Shown: one piece after another, positions 44,375-52,757 of the stretch
Layout: each line of letters opens with the position of its first letter
Position numbering within the stretch: the stretch's first letter is position 1
Assembly: GCA_964482435.1 (NCBI GenBank)
Contig: CAYZXL010000002.1
Span: 122,208 to 186,207, forward strand
Direction: 5' to 3'
Length of the DNA: 64,000 bases
Origin: CAYZXL01 sp964482435
Lineage (GTDB): Bacteria > Auribacterota > JABMQX01
Program-made: the position numbers and the translations under genes
Notes under the pieces: model-generated
The model's database searches: none
Seen by the model: only the letters and a program-made list of their open reading frames with translations
What the model was told of the DNA's origin: nothing

Positions 44375-45967
44375 TCACATCGCCAGGGGCCGCCGAGGGC
44401 CAGGTGCCTGGCGGAGCAATTTCTCGACGATGTCCGTGAGGTCGAACCTATCGTTGCGCATCGCGCTGCCCTCCGCTCTCAGGAGACTGAAGTACGACCT
44501 GTTGAAGTCAATCGTGGCCGCCAGGTGTCGGACCCGCGCCCCGGTGAGGTCATCCTGAAACTGAAGCAGGCGGAAACTGTTTGACATTCCCTGGGCGTAA
44601 AGCTCGTTTTCTGTCCGCAATTGAAGCTCGGCCTGCTCGAGGGCGGCTTTTGTGGAAGCCATGCGGTTGATGTCCCGGTCAACGTCCCGGTGTGCGTTTA
44701 TCACCTCAAGCCTCACTTGTTCGAGGAAGTCGTCGAGGAGAATCTCAGCTCTCTCGTAATTGAGCTTCGCCTGCGCATAGCGGCTGCGGGCGGCACGATT
44801 TCCCCACGGAACGCTGACAGAGAGTCCCACCTGCCAGACGTAATCTCGTCCTTCAGTGAGTTCTTCAAACGATGAGCCGTACGCGTCGTTTGAGCCGGTG
44901 AAGCCAACGTCCGCCCGGAGGTCAACCTCGGGAAGGCAATTGTTTTTCGCGGCAGCCAACTCCAATCTGGTGCTGTCGAGGCTCAGCTGGAGCGAGCGGA
45001 CCCGCGGGCGATGGGCGAGGGCGAATGCAAGGCTCTCCTCGACTTTGGGAAGTTTCAAGTCAACGAGCGGCTCATCCGCGGGGAGAAGGCGTTGGCCGTT
45101 TTCCTCGACCTGAACCGGAAGATTCAGGAGACGCCGGATAGCATCTTCGGCTTTAGCAATGTCGTTGAGGGTAATGATGGCTCCTTCTTCTCTGGCGGCG
45201 AGGCTCGCTTTCGCTTGAAGCACTTCGATTGACTTAGCGGGCAGTTTTCCAATGCGTGCGAGTTCTTCGTTTTTGGAAAGAAGCTCCTGGGCGAGCTTCA
45301 ATGCGGACTGCTGAACGTCGAGATACCGGATGGCGTAGATGAGGTCCAGGTAGGTGGCTTCAACGGTCTCGACGAGGTCCATGACCGCTTCCTCCGTCGT
45401 GAGGACGGCTTTCTTCTCTTCGTTCCGGGCAACCCAGACGGGCGCCATGTTTGCGACGCGGCCAGCGCCTTTCGCAAGAGGCTGAGTGGCGGAAATTGTC
45501 CACTCAAGGTCATAGAACGGAGACATCGGGAGGTCCGCACTGCGGCTGGAGCGGGATGCCGTGTGGGTAAGGCGAAACTCTTGTCCGGTCTGGATTCTCT
45601 TTGTCCAGCTCAGGTCAGCACGGCGACGGTCTGCCTCGGCTGTCTCGCCTTTGCTTCTCGTCTTTTCGTAAAGGAGATCGAGTCCGAGCTGGGCGTCGAA
45701 TGGCGCTCTCGCGGAGATAACGCCCTGCGACGCGATTCCTATGTCGAGCGATTGCGCAGATAACGACAGGTTCTGAGCAATGGCACGGCGGAGGCAATCC
45801 TCGAGGGTCAGCCGCAGCCCGGCTTTTTCGGATTCGGGGGTGGCGATGGGCTCTTCGGCAAGCAACGCGGCGCTAACCAAAAACGCGAAAGCGACGGTGA
45901 AAGAAAACAGCGCAACGCATCCGGTTTTGAGCGGCAAGCACGATTTTTCGCAAGGGATTCTACTCAT
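44375..45967 (-). CDS. TolC-family outer-membrane efflux protein
   Basis: A 530-residue outer-membrane channel of the TolC family. A signal peptide (LFSFTVAFAFLVSAALLAEE) is followed by two homologous halves of long amphipathic helices that build the trimeric tunnel: LRLTLEDCLRRAIAQNLSLS opens the first half and SLAFALAHRPRVRSLQLSLD the second. YGSSFEELTEGRDYVWQVGL lies between helices in the second half. The ATG overlaps the permease stop by eight bases, showing tight coupling. Having its own TolC inside the operon makes this a self-contained exporter spanning both membranes. Confidence 0.9.
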   Translation of the reverse strand: MSRIPCEKSCLPLKTGCVALFSFTVAFAFLVSAALLAEEPIATPESEKAGLRLTLEDCLRRAIAQNLSLSAQSLDIGIASQGVISARAPFDAQLGLDLLYEKTRSKGETAEADRRRADLSWTKRIQTGQEFRLTHTASRSSRSADLPMSPFYDLEWTISATQPLAKGAGRVANMAPVWVARNEEKKAVLTTEEAVMDLVETVEATYLDLIYAIRYLDVQQSALKLAQELLSKNEELARIGKLPAKSIEVLQAKASLAAREEGAIITLNDIAKAEDAIRRLLNLPVQVEENGQRLLPADEPLVDLKLPKVEESLAFALAHRPRVRSLQLSLDSTRLELAAAKNNCLPEVDLRADVGFTGSNDAYGSSFEELTEGRDYVWQVGLSVSVPWGNRAARSRYAQAKLNYERAEILLDDFLEQVRLEVINAHRDVDRDINRMASTKAALEQAELQLRTENELYAQGMSNSFRLLQFQDDLTGARVRHLAATIDFNRSYFSLLRAEGSAMRNDRFDLTDIVEKLLRQAPGPRRPLAM

Positions 45968-47180
45968 ATCTAAGGGCTTCAACGGGGTCGAGGAGGGACG
46001 CTTTTCTCGCCGGGTAAACTCCGAAAAAGACGCCTATGAGAAACGAGAATCCTATGGCTATTCCCACGGCATCCAGAGAGACTTTGCTCGGGAAAGACTC
46101 CTTCGCGAAATGCTCGATTGCTGCGGCGATCCCAACGCCGATTCCCGTGCCGACGAGAATCCCGATGGCGCCGCCGCAGAGGCTCAGGACGACAGCCTCG
46201 ACGAGGAACTGGAGAAGGATGTGTCGCCTCTTGGCGCCGATTGCCTTGCGGATGCCGATTTCGCGTGTTCGCTCGGTAACAGAAACGAGCATGATGTTCA
46301 TGATGCCTATTCCGCCGACGACGAGGGAAATGCCGGCGATCCCGCCGACGACCATCTTGAGGATGTTGATAATGCGGTCAACCTTCTCGATCTCGGTCTC
46401 CGCGGCGATAATCTTGAATTCGCTGCCGTGCTCGTGATGTCGCTTGAAGAATTTTCCCAGTTCCGTACCGAGTGCGCGGGCTTTGGTGCTTTCGGTGCAA
46501 TAGACGAGAATCGCATCGAGGTACTTGTTGCCGATGATTCTCTTCTGGGCGGTGGTCAGGGGAATCAGTACGTCCCTTCCCCAGTCGTGACCGAACAGGC
46601 GCTTGCTTTCCATGACGCCGACTACGACGTAACGCTGTTCACGAATTCTGATCTCGCTTCCGAGAGGATTCGCAGTGCCGAAAAGGTCCTTCTGAACCTG
46701 GTCGCCAAGAACGGCAACCTTGCGAGCCTCGTCGAGGTCGGCATCGTTGACGAAGCGTCCGCGCTCGACGCTCCAATCCATAACCTCAACGTAATCCGGT
46801 CGAACGCCTTTGAGCTGGCACTGCGTGGAAGCGCGCCCGCGCTGGACGGTTGTGCCATCTTCGGCGATAGGGACAATGCTTGCCACGTCCGCGCATTCCT
46901 CACCTATGAGCCGGACGTCTTCCATGGTTATGCGCTCGACCCAGGGGCGAAGAATCCAGCGGCCGTCCTGGTTGTAGAAGCGAGGTGGCGGCACGACGAT
47001 AATCAGCCTGCTGCCGCCGATTTTGTCAATCTCGGACATGACTTTGAAGCGAAGCCCTTCCCCCATGGAAACCACTCCAACCACCGACCCAACTCCAATG
47101 ATGATGCCCAAGAGCGTCAGAACCGAACGCAACTTGTTAGCTTTGAGCTGGCTGAAAGCCATTCTTATGGAATCAAGCAT
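45960..47180 (-). CDS. MacB/FtsX-type ABC permease
   Basis: A 406-residue permease. A first membrane helix (LRSVLTLLGIIIGVGSVVGV) precedes a large periplasmic MacB-PCD domain (about 45-265), then three helices near the C-terminus (VGGIAGISLVVGGIGIMNIM, FLVEAVVLSLCGGAIGILVG, GIAIGFSFLIGVFFGVYPAR). The motif TERTREIGIRKAIGAKRRHI is the FtsX/MacB coupling helix. This is the mechanotransmission permease of a MacAB-TolC system exporting a peptide, lipid or antibiotic-like molecule. It begins 86 bases after the adaptor gene and overlaps TolC by eight bases. Confidence 0.92.
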   Translation of the reverse strand: MLDSIRMAFSQLKANKLRSVLTLLGIIIGVGSVVGVVSMGEGLRFKVMSEIDKIGGSRLIIVVPPPRFYNQDGRWILRPWVERITMEDVRLIGEECADVASIVPIAEDGTTVQRGRASTQCQLKGVRPDYVEVMDWSVERGRFVNDADLDEARKVAVLGDQVQKDLFGTANPLGSEIRIREQRYVVVGVMESKRLFGHDWGRDVLIPLTTAQKRIIGNKYLDAILVYCTESTKARALGTELGKFFKRHHEHGSEFKIIAAETEIEKVDRIINILKMVVGGIAGISLVVGGIGIMNIMLVSVTERTREIGIRKAIGAKRRHILLQFLVEAVVLSLCGGAIGILVGTGIGVGIAAAIEHFAKESFPSKVSLDAVGIAIGFSFLIGVFFGVYPARKASLLDPVEALRYE

Positions 47181-47266
47181 TTTGAAATCCCACCCACTCC
47201 CCTACTCTTCTCGGGATGACGCGGACAGGTCAGAAAGGGCTTGCCCCGGGAGCGACGCGATGTCAC

Positions 47267-48547
47267 TCAGGCGTGCTTTCTCAGGACGCGTCTGGCAGTC
47301 TTCTTGAGCACTCGCGACTGCTCCTCCTGTTCCTTTTTCTCCTTCTTTGCCATCTTTTCGGCGTCGGGATAGACCTTGTCGTCAGGAGTCAAGCCGCTGA
47401 GGATTTCCATTCGCGTCTCGCTTTTCAGGCCGACGGCGACGTCCGTCCCGGAGTAACGAGTCTTGCTTTTTTTGTAAACCACGTACTTGTCAATTTGTTT
47501 GGTCTCTTTTCCTTCCTTGTCCTTTTTGTAAACCTTGAGTACGGCTTCGACGGGGAGGTAATAGACATCTTCCTTCTCACCGAGGACAACGTCCACGTCG
47601 CACGTCATTCCCTGCCTGAGGAAAGAATCGGCGTTGAGGATGACAGCCTCGAGGCGGAAGTTCACTATGTTTTCGATGGATATGCCTTCCGGGGCTATCT
47701 TTTCAATTTGCCCGCGGTATGTTCTCTGCTCGTCAGCGTTCGGGATAATCTTGACGGGCATTCCGATGGAGAGCTTTGGCACGTCAATCTCGTTGATGAG
47801 GGAGGAGACGATAATCTTTCGCGGGTCGCCGATTCGAAAAAGCGGGGTGCCTAAAGTGAAGGAGGACGTGCCCCGAATGACCATCTCGCCCTTCTCGACC
47901 TTCCGCTGGACGACGACTCCGGCAATCGGCGCCTGGACTTTGAAATCCTGGAGCCTGATGTCGGACTCAGTTAGCTCGCCGTCTTCCTCGTCGGACGGAT
48001 TTGCCTCCGAAGGTTGATCTTCGACGGATCTGACTTCTTCTTCCAGGATTTTCAGCTCGAGCTTTGCGAGGTCGTAGTTATGTTTAGCGAGATTTAGCTC
48101 GTCCTGGGTATCCTCCAACTGCTCTTTGGAAACGAGGTCCTTCTTGAAAAGCTCGCTAACGCGCCCGCACTCCTTCTCCTTCTGCTTCCACATAATCCTG
48201 CACCTTCTGACGGAGACGGACTTCTCGGAAAGCTGGAGGGCCTGCTCCGGGTCCGGCTCGATAACAGCCATGACGTCGCCCAGCTTGACCTCTTGCCCCT
48301 CGTCCACGTTGAGCGTCTTGATTCGGCCGGAGATGGCTGACTTGACTTCGACGACCGTCTCGTACTCGACTTTACCGATTTCGGTGAGGCGGTCAACGAC
48401 TGCCCCCTTTTTCAGGGAAATGGGGACGGCGGGGTCTTCGGTCGCCTTGCCAGCCTGGCGGACCTGCCAGTAGGCAAATCCCGCCCCGGCAACGAGAACG
48501 AGGAAAATGAAGAGCTTGAGTTTTTTCTTCTTCTTGCGTCTGGCCAT
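47267..48547 (-). CDS. MacA/HlyD-type periplasmic adaptor
   Basis: A 426-residue adaptor linking the permease to TolC. A very basic start (MARRKKKKKLK) and one anchor helix (LFIFLVLVAGAGFAYWQV) lead to a lipoyl/beta-barrel hybrid domain (VKSAISGRIKTLNVDEGQEV), a coiled-coil hairpin (roughly 105-200, VSELFKKDLVSKEQLEDTQD) and the returning lipoyl half (FKVQAPIAGVVVQRKVEKGE). An acidic insert (EANPSDEEDGELTESD) lies just before the returning half. The C-terminus is lysine-rich and may be disordered. It is first gene of the efflux operon. Confidence 0.9.
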   Translation of the reverse strand: MARRKKKKKLKLFIFLVLVAGAGFAYWQVRQAGKATEDPAVPISLKKGAVVDRLTEIGKVEYETVVEVKSAISGRIKTLNVDEGQEVKLGDVMAVIEPDPEQALQLSEKSVSVRRCRIMWKQKEKECGRVSELFKKDLVSKEQLEDTQDELNLAKHNYDLAKLELKILEEEVRSVEDQPSEANPSDEEDGELTESDIRLQDFKVQAPIAGVVVQRKVEKGEMVIRGTSSFTLGTPLFRIGDPRKIIVSSLINEIDVPKLSIGMPVKIIPNADEQRTYRGQIEKIAPEGISIENIVNFRLEAVILNADSFLRQGMTCDVDVVLGEKEDVYYLPVEAVLKVYKKDKEGKETKQIDKYVVYKKSKTRYSGTDVAVGLKSETRMEILSGLTPDDKVYPDAEKMAKKEKKEQEEQSRVLKKTARRVLRKHA

Positions 48548-48923
48548 CGTTTGAATCCGTTAGACAAAGCCTTGCTCGACCTCGAGCCCTCTTGGCCTCT
48601 GCTGGAAAGGGCTGCCGAAATCCTGAGCTGTCGGATTGTTGCACTCCGACGGGGGAAAGTCAACGAGCACGAAACCGGTGCCTCCGCGGTTTGATTTCTC
48701 TGCCACCCAGCTTCCCGGTGGCGGGCAGCTCTGGCTTGCTTGAAAGGCAGCAATCCCTTCCCTTTTATGAATATGCGGAACGGTGGGCGAACCTTCAGTT
48801 TTTTTGCCCGGCTGGAGAGACGTCTCGCGCCGGGGAAACGCCGAGTGAACGGAGATGAAAAGCGGGCATGGCCCTTTCCGGCGAGATGCTTGTCACAAGA
48901 TGCACAGATTCGCGGCTCGTCCC
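48548..48923. other. Intergenic region, 376 bases, promoter of the efflux operon
   Basis: No gene on either strand that I can support. On the minus strand it holds TTGACT-N17-AACAAT (48663-48635), listed separately. Confidence 0.4.
48635..48663 (-). promoter_or_regulatory. Possible promoter of the MacA-permease-TolC-ATPase operon
   Basis: TTGACT (48663-48658), 17 bases, AACAAT (48640-48635), about 90 bases before the adaptor start. Moderate match. Confidence 0.4.
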
Positions 48924-49490
48924 TCAAAGCCCGAGCTGGGAGGCGATTCCCTGCATGGCGGCAAGGCTCAGGTCAATGAAATCGTCGACGGGAATGCCGA
49001 TCCGCTCACACTCGCAGATGGTGTCGCGGTTGACGCTGCGGGCGAAGGCTGTCTCTTTCATTCGTTTCCGGACGGATTTTGATTTGACGCTGGCCAGCCT
49101 TTTGTCGGGACACACGAGGGCTGCGGCGACGAGAAGGCCCGTAATGGTTTCGGAACAGGCGAGGGCTATCCCGACCCTGGATTCACGACGAATTCCGAGG
49201 TTTTCGGCGTTGTGCTCGCGGATGGCGTGGAGAACGTCCTCGGGGAAAGACTTCGCGGCGAGGACCTCAACGGTTTTAGCTGTGTGCTGGGCTGGTGAGT
49301 CTTTCGTGGTCTCGAAATCGAGGTCGTGGAGGAGGCCTGTCATGCCCCATTTATCGGCGTCTTCACCAAGCCTCTGCGCCACGTTCTTCATGATGGCTTC
49401 CGTGGCGAGACAGTGTTTGACAAGGTTCTCATTGTGGATGTGCTCCTGCAGAAGGGCAAGAGCTTCTTCTCGAGTCATTGGTACGCTCAT
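48924..49490 (-). CDS. HD-domain phosphohydrolase-like protein
   Basis: A 188-residue HD-superfamily protein. NLVKHCLATEAIMKNVAQRL supplies the first His, GLLHDLDFETT the HD pair that binds metal, and IREHNAENLGI a later His. This arrangement is common in small bacterial HD hydrolases annotated only by superfamily. The substrate (a nucleotide or phosphate ester) is unknown. The ATG at 49490 has AAGGGTG seven bases upstream; the GTG three codons earlier is less likely. It is followed by no cotranscribed gene; the rubredoxin gene on the same strand lies 197 bases upstream. Confidence 0.82.
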   Translation of the reverse strand: MSVPMTREEALALLQEHIHNENLVKHCLATEAIMKNVAQRLGEDADKWGMTGLLHDLDFETTKDSPAQHTAKTVEVLAAKSFPEDVLHAIREHNAENLGIRRESRVGIALACSETITGLLVAAALVCPDKRLASVKSKSVRKRMKETAFARSVNRDTICECERIGIPVDDFIDLSLAAMQGIASQLGL

Positions 49491-49687
49491 GGTGTTCACC
49501 CTTGTAAGCTGATGGGCTCGGGTTTCACTTATGACCGCCGAGAAAACGCCTGCACACGTCGGACCTCACCCGGCCCAAAGCCCTTTGATCCGGGCCGCCT
49601 TTACGGAAGAACAGCCTGCTTTTGAAGCACGGCACCGCGCCTTTCGGGGCAAGACAGCAAGTCGCAATACATTGCGCCCGTCGCGCT

Positions 49688-49843
49688 TCAATTTAGTTTC
49701 TCAAAGAGGTCCTTTGGGGCGCCGCACTCCGGACAAACCCACTCGTCCGGAAGTTCCTCAAAAGGAGTGCCGGGGTCAACGCCGTGGTCCGGGTCTCCGA
49801 CCTCGGGGTCATAGATATATCCGCAGACGGTGCATTTCCACAT
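49688..49843 (-). CDS. Rubredoxin
   Basis: A 51-residue electron carrier. Two CxxC knuckles bind one iron: Cys4 and Cys7 (WKCTVCGYIYD) and Cys37 and Cys40 (WVCPECGAPKD). The segment between, with GDPDHGVDPGTPFEELPDEW, is the standard rubredoxin core, including the Pro-Phe-Glu turn and the conserved Trp and Tyr. Length is canonical (about 52). The ATG at 49843 has AAAGGGG nine bases upstream. Rubredoxins donate electrons to oxygen- or superoxide-scavenging flavoproteins and are typical of anaerobes and microaerophiles. No reductase or rubrerythrin is linked in this window. Confidence 0.95.
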   Translation of the reverse strand: MWKCTVCGYIYDPEVGDPDHGVDPGTPFEELPDEWVCPECGAPKDLFEKLN

Positions 49844-50070
49844 TGCGATTCAACCCCTTTTTTTGTGCTGGAATGACCTCGGTTTTGTCCTTTGTATCCT
49901 TGTTGTGCTTTCAAAGCGTCCTTGTCGTGTACAGAACTCGTCTCCAGAACAGCCATTTTGCGTCAGGCCACAATAGGCTACATTTCGCGCTTGGCCAGGT
50001 CAACCGAATTCTCCGCGGGGGCGGAGACGGTAGCCCGGCGTGGCCCGGAGAAATCACCCCGAAATCCGGC

Positions 50071-50098
50071 TTGACTCAGGTTGGCCGGGTGGTATCAT
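50071..50098 (+). promoter_or_regulatory. Likely promoter of the GT4 glycosyltransferase gene
   Basis: TTGACT (50071-50076), 16 bases, TATCAT (50093-50098). The start would be near 50105, leaving a leader of about 135 bases. Otherwise 49844-50238 shows no supported gene; a 49-codon frame from 50097 begins inside the -10. Confidence 0.5.
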
Positions 50099-50238
50099 GG
50101 GGGAGCTGGTGCGCGATGGTACCCGAGAGGGCCTCGCGACGTTAATGCCGGAAGAATTCGGCAGGCTCCGGGAGGAGCCTTCAAAGGCAAAGGCGCCATT
50201 CGAGATCACGGAAGCGAAAAATCGAAGAGGGCACCGGA

Positions 50239-52575
50239 ATGGCTGAGAATGAGACGAAAAGGCCGTTGCGAATCTCGTTTCTGGCGACGTACGTCCCCAA
50301 ACAGTGCGGGATAGCAACGTTTGCGCACGATCTGGTGACCGCAACAGCGAAGCTCGCAGGCTATCAGCCCGGGAAGGGAAATGAAATCCAGGTCCTGGCG
50401 GTCAGCGACGCTCGCGGAGCATACCCCTACGGGCCGGAGGTTCGATTCGAGCTTCAACAGCAGAAAAGGACGGATTATCGGGATGCGGCGGATTTCCTGA
50501 ACGTGGCGCCCATTAATGCGGTAAGCCTTCAGCATGAATTCGGCATTTTCGGCGGCCAGGACGGTGCTTTCATTCTGACGCTTCTGGGGAACCTCAAGAA
50601 ACCGGTCGTGACGACGTTGCACACGCTGCTTCAGGACCCGAGCGACGGCCAAAAGCAGACGCTGCGCGCGGTTTGCTCGTTGTCAACCCTGGTCGTGGTC
50701 TTGGCGGAGCGCGCGAGGAAGATGCTGCGGGAGATATACGGCGTCCCCGACAGGAAAATCCGGTTCGTGCATCACGGTGTTCCGGACGTGCCATTCGTGG
50801 ACTCCGCTTTCTACAAAGACCAGTTCGGGGTGGAAGGGCGGCGCGTTCTCCTGACGTTTGGGTTGCTGAATCCAAATAAGGGGATCGAAGTGGCGATTGA
50901 TGCTCTTAGCGAGATCGTGAAGGACTTTCCCGACGTGGTCTATTTTGTGTTGGGGGCGACCCATCCGGAAGTCAAAAGGCTTTACGGGGAGAGCTACCTT
51001 GTTTCTCTGGAGCAGAGGGCCAAGGAGAAAGGGCTCGCCAAAAACGTTGTGTTCCACAATCTGTACGTGACGCTGGAGGAGCTGACCCAATTCCTTTTGG
51101 TCTCGGACGTTTACCTTGCGCCGTATCGGTCCAGGGAACAAATTGTTTCGGGGACGTTGGCATACAGCCTCGGTTGCGGGAAAGCCGTCGTTTCCACGCC
51201 GTCGTGGTACGCGGAAGAGATGCTTGCGGAAGAACGCGGGGTGCTGGTGCCGTTCGGCGACTCGCACGCGTTAGCCGAGGAGCTGCGACTCCTTCTTTCC
51301 GACGAGGTGAGACGAAATCAGCTTCGTAAAAGAGCGTATCTCTTCGGGCGACAGATGGTCTGGAAGGAGGTGGCTCGGCGGTACATGGAGACGTTCGAAG
51401 AAGCGATTTCCGGCTACGCCGACCTTGTGCCGCGAGCGGTAGTTCACGAGCATGGACCTTTGCGGGCAACTCTGCCGGAGGTTTGCCTCGACCATCTTCG
51501 GGTAATGACCGACGACACGGGAATCCTGCGGCACTGCACTTTTGCCACGCCAAACCGGCGGTATGGATATTTCACTGAGGACAACGCGGCAGCGCTGATG
51601 GTTGCGATTCAGAACTGGCGGCTGTTCAAGAATAGCGCAGTGATGCCGCTGTGCCAGATATATCTCTCGTTTTTGCAGGATGCGCTTGACGAGGAGACCG
51701 GTTCGTTTCGGAAGCACCTCGGTTATGGCCGTCAATGGTCGGACGAACCCCCTTCGGAGCATTGCCAGGGGCGAGTGCTGTGGGCTCTGGGTTCGGCAGT
51801 GGCCTATCCGCCGAACAGTTCGGTCCTGGGGCTGGCGTCGAGGCTTTTCGACGCGGCGCTGAAACCGATGGGCAAGATGACGTCGCCGCGGGCGTGGGCT
51901 TTTGCGCTCTTAGGGCTTAATACGTACTTGCAGCGGTTTGACGGCGCCATGGCGGCGCGGGGGCACAGGCTGCGCCTCGCCAGGAAGCTGCTGGAGAGCT
52001 TCGCCGCGAAACGTCGAGAAGGCTGGGAATGGTGTGAAGATTCCATTTCATCGGTCAGCGCGAAGGTCCCACACTCTTTGATTAAATCCGGGCGTTTTCT
52101 GTCGGACGACGCGCTGATTCAACAGGGGCTGAGAACTCTCGAGTGGCTGTTCGCGTTGCAAACCGGCGAGAAAAGCGGGCATCTCTCGCTGATTGGCAGT
52201 GAGGGGTGGTACACGCAAGGTGGGGAAAAGGCACGGTTCGACCAACTCCCGATGGAGGCTTCCGCCCTCATCGAGGCGGCAAGGGAAGCCTATCTGGCGA
52301 CCTGGGAGCGCAACTGGGTGGACCGCATTCACATGTGCCTGAACTGGTTTTTAGGGATCAACGACCTTCAGCAGCCGCTATACGACTTCACGACGGGTGG
52401 GTGCCAGGATGGGCTCCATTCAAGCGGCACGAATCTGAACGAAGGCGCGGAATCAACGATTGCCTGGCTTCTCGCTCTCCACTCCATTCAATTGATTGAA
52501 AGCGCAGGGAGGCTCTGGACGCCCGGACCAGAGGAGCAGGTCACTGCTGAAGCACCGGCCGGTGTTGACCGCTAA
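50239..52575 (+). CDS. GT4 glycosyltransferase with a helical C-terminal domain
   Basis: A 778-residue cytosolic protein. Residues 1-400 are a GT-B glycosyltransferase of family 4: RISFLATYVPKQCGIATFA is the acceptor-side start, VVTTLHTLL and ADPLVVVL-like strands follow, LLTFGLLNPNKGIEVAIDAL opens the donor half, and SGTLAYSLGCGKAVVSTP carries the sugar-nucleotide site. Residues from about 415 to the end are alpha-helical (DNAAALMVAIQNW, CQGRVLWALGSAV, PRAWAFALLGLNTYLQRFDG, EGAESTIAWLLALHSI) and look like an alpha/alpha-toroid as in some glycoside hydrolases. This two-part arrangement occurs in bacterial glycosyltransferases near GH130 phosphorylases, but no such gene is here. Sugar donor and acceptor are unknown. 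The start has GAAGAGGGC upstream. Confidence 0.85.
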   Translation: MAENETKRPLRISFLATYVPKQCGIATFAHDLVTATAKLAGYQPGKGNEIQVLAVSDARGAYPYGPEVRFELQQQKRTDYRDAADFLNVAPINAVSLQHEFGIFGGQDGAFILTLLGNLKKPVVTTLHTLLQDPSDGQKQTLRAVCSLSTLVVVLAERARKMLREIYGVPDRKIRFVHHGVPDVPFVDSAFYKDQFGVEGRRVLLTFGLLNPNKGIEVAIDALSEIVKDFPDVVYFVLGATHPEVKRLYGESYLVSLEQRAKEKGLAKNVVFHNLYVTLEELTQFLLVSDVYLAPYRSREQIVSGTLAYSLGCGKAVVSTPSWYAEEMLAEERGVLVPFGDSHALAEELRLLLSDEVRRNQLRKRAYLFGRQMVWKEVARRYMETFEEAISGYADLVPRAVVHEHGPLRATLPEVCLDHLRVMTDDTGILRHCTFATPNRRYGYFTEDNAAALMVAIQNWRLFKNSAVMPLCQIYLSFLQDALDEETGSFRKHLGYGRQWSDEPPSEHCQGRVLWALGSAVAYPPNSSVLGLASRLFDAALKPMGKMTSPRAWAFALLGLNTYLQRFDGAMAARGHRLRLARKLLESFAAKRREGWEWCEDSISSVSAKVPHSLIKSGRFLSDDALIQQGLRTLEWLFALQTGEKSGHLSLIGSEGWYTQGGEKARFDQLPMEASALIEAAREAYLATWERNWVDRIHMCLNWFLGINDLQQPLYDFTTGGCQDGLHSSGTNLNEGAESTIAWLLALHSIQLIESAGRLWTPGPEEQVTAEAPAGVDR

Positions 52576-52614
52576 GCGCTCCGATTCATAAATCCGATTG
52601 CGTATTTTCCCCGC

Positions 52615-52630
52615 ACAGGATGAACAGGAT
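52615..52630. repeat. Short dispersed repeat ACAGGATGAACAGGAT
   Basis: Two 7-base units (ACAGGAT) at 9-base spacing, the same style as the GGGAT repeats at 19654 and the CAGATG repeats at 58939. Possibly fragments of one dispersed intergenic family; within 52576-52757 nothing else is seen. Confidence 0.35.
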
Positions 52631-52757
52631 ACACATGATTCTGCGAAATCACTTTGTCCCCTTTTCGATTTTATGAGTTTCGGTCATGGCAGGGCAGTGC
52701 CTCGGCGGGGCCTGTCAACGCGGGCGGACAGAAGGGACGTTGAGTAGGGTGAAATAT

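Noticed and set aside
45780..47219. A 479-codon frame on the plus strand opposite the MacB permease
   Set aside because: It is an antisense shadow of a gene with clear family motifs; its own product is low in structure and unlike any family.
50097..50246. 49-codon frame leading into the GT4 gene
   Set aside because: Its ATG lies inside the predicted -10 box, so it would not be transcribed, and it lacks a ribosome binding site.
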